Positions 7,779-15,029 of a stretch of DNA of 37,477 nucleotides are shown one piece after another. Numbering within the stretch: the first letter of the stretch is position 1; every line of letters begins with the position of its first letter. The notes beneath the pieces were generated by a model that was not told the origin of the DNA, made no database searches, and worked only from the letters and a program-made list of their open reading frames with translations. Origin of the DNA: Selenomonadaceae bacterium (GTDB taxonomy: Bacteria > Bacillota > Negativicutes > Selenomonadales > Selenomonadaceae); NCBI GenBank assembly GCA_017634675.1, contig JAGBMX010000125.1:1-37477 (forward strand), in the 5' to 3' direction. Position numbers and translations under genes: made by a program.

Positions 7779-8740
7779 AACGAAACAAAATTAAACTCTG
7801 GTCAAAATTGGGTTCAAGAGCGGTATTCGGCATGGTGTTAACTGAACTTGCGAAAGAACGGGATGATTTTTTCGTGCTTACGGGAGACCTTTGTCAATCA
7901 TCGGGGCTTGCAAGATTTGCTCAAGATTATCCCCAAAGACTTATCAATATGGGAATAGCCGAGCAAAACATGATAGGCGTAGCGGGAGGTATGGCAAAAG
8001 ACGGGACAACTGTATTTGCCACTTCTTTTTCTCCTTTTGTAACAATGAGGGCTTGCGAACAAGTAAGAATGAACATGGGATATATGCAGCTCAATATCAA
8101 AACCGTAGGACTTGGCGCAGGACTTATTATGTCGCAATTGGGAAATTCGCATTATGGTATAGAAGATGTTGCGATAATGCGGTGCATTCCAGGTATTACT
8201 GTTGTTTCGCCTGCTGATTGCGCAGAAATTGTGAAATCTGTTGAAGCAGTTTTAGATTACAAAGGGCCGGTATATATTCGATTGACGGGAGGAACGGGAA
8301 ATCCTACGGTATATGCTGATGATTACGAATTTTCAATAGGTAAAGCGAATATTTTGCGTGAAGGCAAAGATATTGCAATAATATCTTCGGGGACGATGGT
8401 TTATCAGTCGTTGAAAGCTGCGGAAATGTTGATGGATAGTGGAATTGATTCAGCCGTTGTCAATATGCACACTATAAAACCAATTGATAAGTGTTGTATT
8501 GATTCTTTAGTCGACCATAAGCTTATAGTTACGGTGGAAGAACATAGCGTAATAGGCGGTTTGGGGAGCGCAGTAGCGGAGTACCTTGCGGCGAAGCCTA
8601 AAAAACCCTTGCAGATTATTATAGGTATAGAAGATATGTTCCCTAAAGCTGGAAGTTACGACTATCTCCTAAAACAATGCGGACTGACGGGTGAACAGAT
8701 AGCCAATCGAATTATGAAAGTGGTTGAGTCAAAAAATTAA
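7769..8740 (+). CDS. Transketolase, C-terminal (pyrimidine-binding) subunit
   Basis: This 323-aa protein contains the pyrimidine-binding domain with the ThDP-activating glutamate in NMGIAEQNMIGVAGG (Glu65), FSPFVTMRACEQVR and the transketolase C-terminal domain (from about 190) with VVNMHTIKPID and VTVEEHSVIGGLG. It pairs with the upstream half to make the ThDP active site at the subunit interface. The GTG start at 7769 overlaps the N-half by 10 nt, with GGGAGG about 11 nt upstream. An aldehyde made by the nearby LuxC system would be a plausible acceptor, but that is inference. Confidence 0.88.
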   Translation: MEIKRNKIKLWSKLGSRAVFGMVLTELAKERDDFFVLTGDLCQSSGLARFAQDYPQRLINMGIAEQNMIGVAGGMAKDGTTVFATSFSPFVTMRACEQVRMNMGYMQLNIKTVGLGAGLIMSQLGNSHYGIEDVAIMRCIPGITVVSPADCAEIVKSVEAVLDYKGPVYIRLTGGTGNPTVYADDYEFSIGKANILREGKDIAIISSGTMVYQSLKAAEMLMDSGIDSAVVNMHTIKPIDKCCIDSLVDHKLIVTVEEHSVIGGLGSAVAEYLAAKPKKPLQIIIGIEDMFPKAGSYDYLLKQCGLTGEQIANRIMKVVESKN

Positions 8741-8758
8741 CAATAGTGGGATGATAAA

Positions 8759-9412
8759 ATGATACTTTTTCTATATGGTGCAGGAGATTCCGCAATGGAA
8801 ATTTATGATATGGTTATGAGGAATGTTTCTATTAAGAGACGGTACAGCAGGGTCGTTTTTATTGACGATTTTGCAGAAGAAGCGGACTTTTACGGCTCTA
8901 AGCGTATAAAATTTTCTTCCGTCGAAAGCTTTAGAAAGGGCGAAGACGCAGAGTTTGCCATAACCTTGGGCGAGCCGTCGAATCGTAAAATACTAAGGGA
9001 AAAAGTTACGAGTGCCGGATATCGTCTTGCGACACTGGTGGCGGATAGCGCCATCGTTTCTCCTTCTGCTGAAATAGGCGAAGGGTGTATCGTTTTTGAT
9101 GGTTCAATAGTAAGCACTAATGTTAAATTGGGGAGAAATTGTTATGTTATATTCTGTGTAATTATAGGTCACGGAGTAATAGTAGGCGAAGATTCAACAA
9201 TTTCATCTACCGCCATATTTGGTGGTAACTGTATTGTTGGCGAGGAAACATTTGTAGGCATGAATGCTGCAATAATGCAGAGATTAACAATCGGAAGCAA
9301 AGCTATTATCGGTATGGGAGCGATGGTGTTTAGAGACGTTGAAAGCGGCGCAACTATGGTAGGAAATCCTGCAAGGGCAAGCAAGGGGAAAGATGAACAT
9401 AAGGTGTTTTGA
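8759..9412 (+). CDS. PglD/NeuD-like hexapeptide acyltransferase
   Basis: This 217-aa protein has the N-terminal Rossmann-like domain of the PglD/NeuD family (LFLYGAGDSAMEIYDMV, VVFIDD) and a left-handed beta-helix of hexapeptide repeats from about 98 (VSPSAEIGEGCIVFDGSIV through IIGMGAMVFRDV), ending in VGNPAR. The likely catalytic His lies in IGHGVIVGED. Such enzymes N- or O-acylate amino-sugars from acyl-CoA. The aminotransferase earlier in the operon could supply the amine. The start follows GGGATGATAAA; spacing to neighbours is about 20 nt on each side. Confidence 0.85.
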   Translation: MILFLYGAGDSAMEIYDMVMRNVSIKRRYSRVVFIDDFAEEADFYGSKRIKFSSVESFRKGEDAEFAITLGEPSNRKILREKVTSAGYRLATLVADSAIVSPSAEIGEGCIVFDGSIVSTNVKLGRNCYVIFCVIIGHGVIVGEDSTISSTAIFGGNCIVGEETFVGMNAAIMQRLTIGSKAIIGMGAMVFRDVESGATMVGNPARASKGKDEHKVF

Positions 9413-9432
9413 ATAATGGGAGGTAACAACAA

Positions 9433-10347
9433 ATGGCGGATAATCCGGAAAACATTGTAATTTCACAGGAAAATAGGGCGCAGCTTCAGTATCTGTTGGG
9501 AATTAACCGCATATTGGATCGGCTGGCTACGATAGCGGATGTATACATACCGGCAGCGATTCAGCATCAAAAGGTATTTCCCAAATATAAAGGTTGTCAT
9601 AAAGGTGAAAAAATAGTAATAGTAGGCGGCGGTCCATCCGCAAATTTTTTTACGCCGTTTAGCGATGCGATTTATATAGCCCAAAATTATCAAATTTATC
9701 GCGACGATATCAAATGGAAATATTTTTTTTCTGGTGATTGGGCTGGTGGTAAAGAAAAAAAGTTGTTTGATTTTGTTTATGAAAACAGAAAAGATGTCGT
9801 AAAATTTTATGATTATAATTGTATTTTCTTTTGCGGGGATAATATAGTGCCGGAGTATTATCGCGAGCAGGATAATGTAGAATCTTTTTTTCATGATCTT
9901 TATAATTATACGCTTCGCGGCTGGGATCAGATAACACGGGATGGCATTTCGGAATTAGAATACGATTATAAATTCTTTGCTAATCCGCGTCTTGATTTAG
10001 CGCCTATACACAACTTCGGAACAATGTTTCATACAGCCTTTCAATTTGCGTTATGGACACATCCCAAAGAAATATACTTAGTAGGAGCAGATTGCAGTAA
10101 TGTCGGGCATGCTAAAGGTATTGGTTATGAGGATATAGATAAAGAACAACCGCAAGATTTGATTTATAGTTGGTATATTCCCGCATGGAAGAAATTAGCC
10201 GAATTTGCCCGCACATATTATCCAGATATTGATGTAATCTCCATAAATCCGGTAGGTTTACGAGGCGTTTTTAAAGACGCATATACTCAGTCATATTTAG
10301 ACTCAATACAACAAGAGCAAAGTCAGAACGAAGAGGAAAAAGCGTAA
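9433..10347 (+). CDS. DUF115/Maf-like glycosyltransferase (MptE/GT42-like fold)
   Basis: This 304-aa protein has GEKIVIVGGGPSANFFTPF (glycine loop 65-70), a central IHNFGTMFHTAFQFALW and IYLVGADCSNVGHAKG. This combination marks the DUF115/6-hydroxymethylpterin pyrophosphokinase MptE-like group, which includes Maf motility accessory factors that glycosylate flagellin and resembles GT42 sialyltransferases. Its presence argues that the locus modifies a protein such as flagellin. The C-terminus is a charged tail (IQQEQSQNEEEKA). It is the last gene of the uninterrupted + strand run; AGGTAAC at 9421-9427 is its ribosome site. Confidence 0.75.
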   Translation: MADNPENIVISQENRAQLQYLLGINRILDRLATIADVYIPAAIQHQKVFPKYKGCHKGEKIVIVGGGPSANFFTPFSDAIYIAQNYQIYRDDIKWKYFFSGDWAGGKEKKLFDFVYENRKDVVKFYDYNCIFFCGDNIVPEYYREQDNVESFFHDLYNYTLRGWDQITRDGISELEYDYKFFANPRLDLAPIHNFGTMFHTAFQFALWTHPKEIYLVGADCSNVGHAKGIGYEDIDKEQPQDLIYSWYIPAWKKLAEFARTYYPDIDVISINPVGLRGVFKDAYTQSYLDSIQQEQSQNEEEKA

Positions 10348-10372
10348 AAAAGAGCCGTCTAACGGCGGCTCT
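10345..10372 (-). terminator. Terminator of the Rpn gene
   Basis: The inverted repeat AGAGCCG/CGGCTCT (10351-10357, 10366-10372) has six A on its left, which are a U-run on the - strand. It follows the stop of the - strand gene at 10411. It lacks a T-run on the + strand, so + strand transcription could pass into the region antisense to the Rpn gene. Confidence 0.7.
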
Positions 10373-10410
10373 AATATGCTTGATATCGTGACATCCTTCG
10401 ATTGCAGCAC

Positions 10411-11238
10411 CTATTGCAACGAAAGGATTTTGTCTTTGCTCCAACCAGAAGCTTTAACTATTTGTTCCAATGGAATGTTAAGGGATAGCATATTTTTTAT
10501 CATATCGCTAATGCCTTCTTCTCTCGCAATCCTTTTCTCATACTCAATATGTCTTTCCATAACCTCGTCAGGGTCAAATAACGTAAACATAATATCATGA
10601 ACCTCCTTAGCTCGTTCTTCCAAATAATCTTTTAACACGTTTTCTTTGGAGCAAATATAAATCGTCTTTTCAATAGCCGTTTGCGAATATCCGTAAAGTT
10701 TAACTTGCTCATCATACACATGACAAAAACGGATATACTCTTTTACAACATTTCCCGTACCCGCTTTATGCAACACTCTTACTTTGAGATCCAGAGGTGA
10801 CTTGTTATGCCAAAACTCTTTATTGAGGCTTATATATTCCGGCAGATTTTTATCTTTGCCGCAATATATGACGGAACAATTCAGCATTGGCAGTTTTTGA
10901 GTGGTGGTTGAATAAAGGTCAATATTGCGGTGTTTGTCTACGTATTCCTGATATGTGATGGCGGCGTAAAGAAACAGCCTGAAAACTATGTTCAGCGACC
11001 AGGTGCTTTGCGATTCGCTACAAAAGATTAATTTGTTTTTCGCAAGCGCGCCGAAGTCGTTATAGCATCTGTCCGTTAAAACGTAATTCAGGGTCGTAAG
11101 TTCGACGTCTTTAGGTTTTGCGTTTATTTCTGGCGCAAGAATGTTTACAAGTTCCGTGTGGTAACGTGGAATACGGAAAAGGTCGGTAAAAACCGTATCT
11201 TTGGCTTTTCGCTTTGCTTTGATTTTATTGACTGTCAA
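10411..11238 (-). CDS. Rpn-family recombination-promoting nuclease / PD-(D/E)XK transposase-like protein
   Basis: The protein is 275 aa from a TTG start with AGAAGGGGG at ideal spacing. The frame stays open further upstream, but only through promoter DNA. Features typical of the Rpn/PDDEXK-transposase group are the N-terminal DTVFTDLFRIPRYHTELVN, ADR-type LTDRCYNDFGALAKNKLI, ESQSTWSLNIVFRLFLYAA as the nuclease-core glutamine/glutamate segment, and a C-terminal Lys/Glu-rich helix. E. coli RpnA promotes RecA-independent recombination. The gene has its own promoter and terminator, sits antisense inside the glycan operon, and is therefore probably a later insertion. Confidence 0.75.
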   Translation of the reverse strand: MTVNKIKAKRKAKDTVFTDLFRIPRYHTELVNILAPEINAKPKDVELTTLNYVLTDRCYNDFGALAKNKLIFCSESQSTWSLNIVFRLFLYAAITYQEYVDKHRNIDLYSTTTQKLPMLNCSVIYCGKDKNLPEYISLNKEFWHNKSPLDLKVRVLHKAGTGNVVKEYIRFCHVYDEQVKLYGYSQTAIEKTIYICSKENVLKDYLEERAKEVHDIMFTLFDPDEVMERHIEYEKRIAREEGISDMIKNMLSLNIPLEQIVKASGWSKDKILSLQ

Positions 11239-11262
11239 ATAATCGCCCCCTTCTTTTTGTTT

Positions 11263-11294
11263 AATTATATCACGGCTAAGTAGGGGTTGCAAGG
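11263..11294. repeat. 32-bp direct repeat, copy 1 (Rpn promoter)
   Basis: The 32 bp starting AATTATATCACGG and ending GGGTTGCAAGG are identical to 14164-14195 and are followed in both copies by NGTT. The repeat contains the Rpn promoter. The two copies bracket about 2.9 kb holding the second FkbM gene and the radical SAM/cobalamin-binding pieces. Confidence 0.95.
11264..11292 (-). promoter_or_regulatory. Promoter of the Rpn gene
   Basis: On the - strand TTGCAA (11292-11287) is followed after 17 bp by TATAAT (11269-11264), about 26 nt before the TTG start. The whole promoter lies inside the 32-bp repeat found again at 14164-14195. Confidence 0.7.
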
Positions 11295-11377
11295 TGTTCT
11301 TTGAGAGGTGATGCGAAAATTTCTAATGATAAATGAAATTAAACAATGCCAATTTGAAATTACTAGGAGGAAATATT

Positions 11378-12516
11378 GTGGAAAGGTTAATGAATACGGT
11401 TGCCGATTTTGTAAGAAGGTCGCCTGTGGTTGAAATTGAGCGTATATCGCAATTTAAGGAGACCTATGGCATATTTTTGCCGAGAGCGGATTTAAAACCT
11501 CAGTATATTGAATTTGTCAATCAAATCAGAAAAATATCCCGGGGGGGGGCGAACTGTTGTTTGTTTGCGCAACGGAAACTTCGCCCTGGCAAGGAGAATT
11601 TGACGTTCCGGTTTTAAGTATTGATGAAGTAAATGAAAAGAACCGTCCCAAGACGATGCTTATGATATATTCTTATGGCCTCTGGTGGCCTGAAGCCGTA
11701 AGCTGGCATTTTAATCGATTGGGAATAAGAACGTCAATTATAGCTTCAGCTGATATGGTAAGTGGCAAAGCAAACTTGTTTATAGCAAACCTTCCTCGGA
11801 TACAAAAAATTTATTCTATGTTTCATGAGGAATCCTCCAAACGAGCCTTTTGCGGAGCGCTTCTAGGACTTGTTACAGAGCAAATCGACGGGTATGAAAT
11901 TGCGCCGGAGGCACAGTATATGCTTAGAGGGTTTATGCCGGGCGTTAACGATATAGCCATTGACGGAGGTTCGCTAAACGGAGCGACGGCGGTGGATTTT
12001 GCTTCATTGGGAGCCGATGTTTATTCTTTTGAAATGGACGAGGACAATTTTAAGATGTGTTTGGAGACTGCAAAGAAACATAATTTTACGATGGAAAACT
12101 ATGGGTTGTGGTCTAAAAAAGAAAGCCTTTCGTACAGCAAAGCCGGCGGAGCCAGCAGAGTTACGGCAGGCGCCGACAACAACGCAAAATTTATCGATCT
12201 TGACACATACCTTTCGGAAAAAAATCTGCCTCGTCTTGATTATTTAAAACTTGATATTGAGGGCGCAGAACTGGACGCTCTTTCCGGAGCGGCGAAATCT
12301 ATCAGAAAATGGAAGCCTAAGATGGCGATTTCCGTGTATCATAAGTTGGATGATATTTGGAGAATCCCTGAGTATATTCTTTCGCTACGTTCGGACTATC
12401 AATTTGAATTTAGACATTATCCGACGGGGCTTTCCGGCGAAGCTATGAACGCATTGAAAAAGTATGATATAAGCGAAATGCCCGTGCCATGGGAACTTAT
12501 ACTATATTGCAGATAA
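11378..12516 (+). pseudogene. FkbM-family methyltransferase 2, frameshifted at poly-G (phase OFF)
   Basis: Translation from GTG 11378 (TAGGAGG at 11364-11370) runs MERLMNTVADFVRRSPVVEI to the G9 tract at 11541-11549, then leaves frame and stops at 11617. The frame shifted by one carries GELLFVCATETSPWQGEF onward to TAA 12516, with DIAIDGGSLNGATAVDF, YSFEMDEDN and YLKLDIEGAELDALSG, a complete FkbM domain. One additional G (G10) or two fewer would give one 379-aa protein. The N-terminal half is a Rossmann-like region, as in the first FkbM gene. No good independent start precedes the downstream part. I read it as a reversible OFF state rather than a dead gene, because no other damage is seen. 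Confidence 0.8.
11541..11549 (+). repeat. Homopolymeric G9 tract breaking FkbM gene 2
   Basis: Nine G follow CCC at the exact point where the upstream and downstream frames of the second FkbM gene part. The tract lies at a glycine run just before the strand LLFVCATE. A one-base insertion restores the frame. Confidence 0.9.
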
Positions 12517-12579
12517 AGTTGAGGCAATAATTTCGCTCCGAATTTTAATAAATATTTGATATATGGCGGAGATTACAAA

Positions 12580-13680
12580 ATGACAAAAGAAATCATCATA
12601 ACTAAGCGAGAAGAGCAGATTTCCAATCTGGATATGCTCCCTCGTTGGGATAGAAGTTTGATAAACTATGAGAAATATCATAGATTTGTAGGGCAGTCCG
12701 GCATAAGATATGAAATGACCGTGCAAGCCACAAGAGGCTGCCCTTTTCGTTGCTTCTACTGCGATGTGCAGCACATAACGCCGTTTCATCGACGTCGTTC
12801 TGTCGAAAGTGTTTTTGATGAGGTGAAGTATCTTTATGATATAGGGGTTAGACGGAGCGAATTTATAGACGATGCTTTTAATGTCAATATAAAAGAGTTT
12901 AAGGCTTTTTTTAGAAAAGTAATAGAAGCAAAACTTGATATGAGTTTTTATTTTCAAAGCGGTCTTCGAGGCGACTTGTTAGACGAAGAAGCTGTGGACC
13001 TTATGGTTGCGGGCGGCGCTAAAAGCGTAAATTTGTCTCTTGAAAGCGCATCGCCTAGACTTCAAAAGTTGATGGGGAAAAATCTTAAAATTGATAAGCT
13101 TTATAAAAATTTACAATATATAGTAAACACTTATCCAAACCTTATAGTTGGGCTTAATGCGATGCACGGGTTTCCGACGGAAACCGAGGAAGAAGCGAAG
13201 GCTACCGTGGATTTTATATTTGACATTAAGTGGTTGCATTTTGCGCAACTGCACAATGTGCGGATTTTTCCAAATTCGCGGCTTGAAGCGGTGGCGTTGG
13301 AAAACGGTGTTACCAAAGAGGAAATAGAACGCTCTCTTACTCTGCCTTATCATATGATTCCGGAAACCATAAAATTGGATCACGAATTTTCGCGTCGCTT
13401 GCGACTGCATTTCGTGCATGATTATGTACTTAACAAAGAGCGTCTTCGTTATGTTCTTGATAAAGAATTTAACGTAATGAACGAAGAAGAATTGAAATTT
13501 AAATATCAGACTATTTTTCCAACCAGAATAAACACTATTGACGATATTTTAAGGTTGGCAAAGTTAAAACGGGAAGATATGGATTTTTCAAAAATGCCTA
13601 AGATGGATGATTTTAAAATAAAATATCCTAAGCGTATACCCCCCCCGAAAATTTATTCCGCATTTTGTTTATCGATATAA
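12580..13680 (+). CDS. Radical SAM domain protein lacking its cobalamin-binding half
   Basis: This 366-aa ORF has the cluster motif GCPFRCFYC (Cys54, 58, 61) preceded by QATRG, FIDDAFNV, GGAKSVNLSLESAS and GLNAMHGFPTETEEEA, typical of the radical SAM domain of cobalamin-dependent (B12-binding) radical SAM enzymes. The first 30 residues (ITKREEQISNLDMLPRWD) match the linker that normally follows the B12 domain, so the usual N-terminal B12 domain is absent. A C-terminal tail runs to PKRIPPP, encoded by the C8 tract at 13639-13646, then ends in an out-of-frame IYSAFCLSI. The start is ATG 12580 with GGCGGAG upstream. Such enzymes methylate or rearrange unactivated carbons; activity without B12 is doubtful. 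Confidence 0.75.
   Translation: MTKEIIITKREEQISNLDMLPRWDRSLINYEKYHRFVGQSGIRYEMTVQATRGCPFRCFYCDVQHITPFHRRRSVESVFDEVKYLYDIGVRRSEFIDDAFNVNIKEFKAFFRKVIEAKLDMSFYFQSGLRGDLLDEEAVDLMVAGGAKSVNLSLESASPRLQKLMGKNLKIDKLYKNLQYIVNTYPNLIVGLNAMHGFPTETEEEAKATVDFIFDIKWLHFAQLHNVRIFPNSRLEAVALENGVTKEEIERSLTLPYHMIPETIKLDHEFSRRLRLHFVHDYVLNKERLRYVLDKEFNVMNEEELKFKYQTIFPTRINTIDDILRLAKLKREDMDFSKMPKMDDFKIKYPKRIPPPKIYSAFCLSI
13639..13646 (+). repeat. Homopolymeric C8 tract at ORF junction
   Basis: Eight C lie at the end of the radical SAM frame. With C9 (or C6) the frame would continue as PENLFRILFIDISQFF into the cobalamin-binding segment up to 14180, giving one 533-aa protein. In the present state the two are out of frame. 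Confidence 0.85.
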
Positions 13681-14180
13681 GTCAGTTCTTTCCGCATGAA
13701 AATAATTCGGAAATAAACGCAACGGAACCGCCGTTAGGGTGTATGTCGATTCTCACATATTTAAACAGTTTGTATGATGGGAAAATTTATGGGGAAATCA
13801 TTAAAACCGGGGTAGATGTGGAGAGTTTTGAAGAATTAAGGAAATGTGTTTTAGATTTTAACCCGAATTTAATAGCTACAAGAACCATGACGTATTTTAA
13901 AGATTTTTTCTTTGAAACAATTAAGGAAATTCGCTCGTATTTACCCGATGTTCCGATTATCGCAGGAGGACCGCATCCGACCATAGCGCCGGACGATTGC
14001 CTGTTAAATACTGAGATTGATGCTTGCGTCGTAGGTGAAGGAGAAATTATTGTATCTAATCTTGTAGGCAATATGCTTAAAAATAACGGTAAATTCCCTT
14101 CAACAAAAGATTTAAGGGAGATTAGAGGCTTGGCGTTTGCGGTAAATAGGTTTGTTCCGTCAAAATTATATCACGGCTAA
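13650..14180 (+). pseudogene. Cobalamin-binding domain fragment of a B12 radical SAM protein
   Basis: The frame opens at the C8 tract without an ATG or ribosome site (first TTG at 13665). It encodes RILFIDISQFF, PPLGCMSILTYLNSLY, LIATRTMTYFKDFFFE, VPIIAGGPHPTIAPDD and IDACVVGEGE, the standard B12-binding N-terminal domain of radical SAM enzymes. After LREIRGLAFAVN, where such proteins continue into the radical SAM domain, the sequence runs into the 32-bp repeat, which supplies the stop. It is thus 3'-truncated, and its 5' end depends on fusion to the upstream ORF. It could be a relic or a slippage-controlled C-terminal extension. Confidence 0.7.
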
Positions 14181-14195
14181 GTAGGGGTTGCAAGG
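14164..14195. repeat. 32-bp direct repeat, copy 2 (orphan Rpn promoter)
   Basis: It is identical to 11263-11294. The promoter it contains (TTGCAA 14193-14188, TATAAT 14170-14165 on the - strand) points leftward, antisense to the cobalamin-binding fragment, with no Rpn gene beside it. The repeat provides the TAA that ends that fragment. It is best read as a recombination scar. Confidence 0.95.
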
Positions 14196-14228
14196 CGTTG
14201 ATTTTTAAAAATCAGAAGGGAGAAAAAA

Positions 14229-14984
14229 TTGAGCGTTGCGTATATGAACGAGGAATTTGCCTATTATCATAATTTATGGAACGAGAAGAAGCGGGAAGGA
14301 AAGGAAAAATTTTCTTCGGGCGCACCTCTTAGTAAGTGTATATCTACCGTTTCTCTTATGTTGTCCGATACTTTTTCCGGTAAGAAAAGGTATATGTCTT
14401 TTGAGAATATCAAAAAAATTGTAAAGGATTTGCAGGCTATAAATTACGATGGCGCTGTTTCTCTTTCTTTGTATGGCGAGCCGTTTGATGGGTCGAATGT
14501 ATTTGAGATTGCCGAATATATAAAAGACGAACTTTTAAATGCGAGCGTTTTCTTGTATACCAACGGGCTTTATGTAAACGAGAGCGCAAAAGATAATATT
14601 AATGAAACGATAGATTTGCTTACGGTTAAGGTTTCCGATGAAAGGGAATTGGAGCGGATACGAAACCTCGATATAAGGACCGGATTGTACGCTTTTATGG
14701 AAAATTTTGACGTGGGCATTATCAAATACATTCAAAAAGATGAGGGTTCGTTCGTTTCAATGCCGTGCTCTTCACTCATTGATAAGGTAGTTGTTTCTCC
14801 TGTCGGAGATATTTGTTTATGCGATGTTCATCAAGAGCAGAATTGCAATATCGGAAATATATTCGAGAAAATGAGTTTTGAAAAAGTTATTGATTCGCCG
14901 AAAATAAGAAACATTCAAGGAGAATTGTTGTCGGGAAACAGGGAATTGTTTGATGTTTGTAAAGTTTGCGGTCGGGTTTTGTAA
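14229..14984 (+). CDS. Degenerate radical SAM / SPASM-domain protein
   Basis: The protein is 251 aa from a TTG start with AGAAGGGAG 6 nt upstream; ATG 14244 is an alternative. It keeps radical SAM fold signs (AVSLSLYGEPFDG, SVFLYTNGLYVNES) and a SPASM-like C-terminus: CSSLIDKVVVSPVGDICLC, NCNIGNIFEKMSFEKVI and CKVCG. The N-terminal CxxxCxxC that binds the SAM-cleaving cluster is missing; only KCISTVSLML is found at that place. It is therefore probably not a SAM-cleaving enzyme. It may be a partner or carrier protein, or a decaying paralogue of the 5136-6200 enzyme. Confidence 0.65.
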   Translation: MSVAYMNEEFAYYHNLWNEKKREGKEKFSSGAPLSKCISTVSLMLSDTFSGKKRYMSFENIKKIVKDLQAINYDGAVSLSLYGEPFDGSNVFEIAEYIKDELLNASVFLYTNGLYVNESAKDNINETIDLLTVKVSDERELERIRNLDIRTGLYAFMENFDVGIIKYIQKDEGSFVSMPCSSLIDKVVVSPVGDICLCDVHQEQNCNIGNIFEKMSFEKVIDSPKIRNIQGELLSGNRELFDVCKVCGRVL

Positions 14985-14990
14985 AACAAA

Positions 14991-15029
14991 AAAACGGTGA
15001 AAAGATGACGTATCTTTTCACCGTTTTTT
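14991..15029. terminator. Bidirectional terminator between convergent operons
   Basis: The inverted repeat AAAACGGTGAAA-GAT/ATC-TTTTCACCGTTTT, with one bulged base, is flanked by an A-run on the left and a T-run on the right. It separates the + strand radical SAM-like gene from the - strand LuxE-like gene. Confidence 0.85.
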
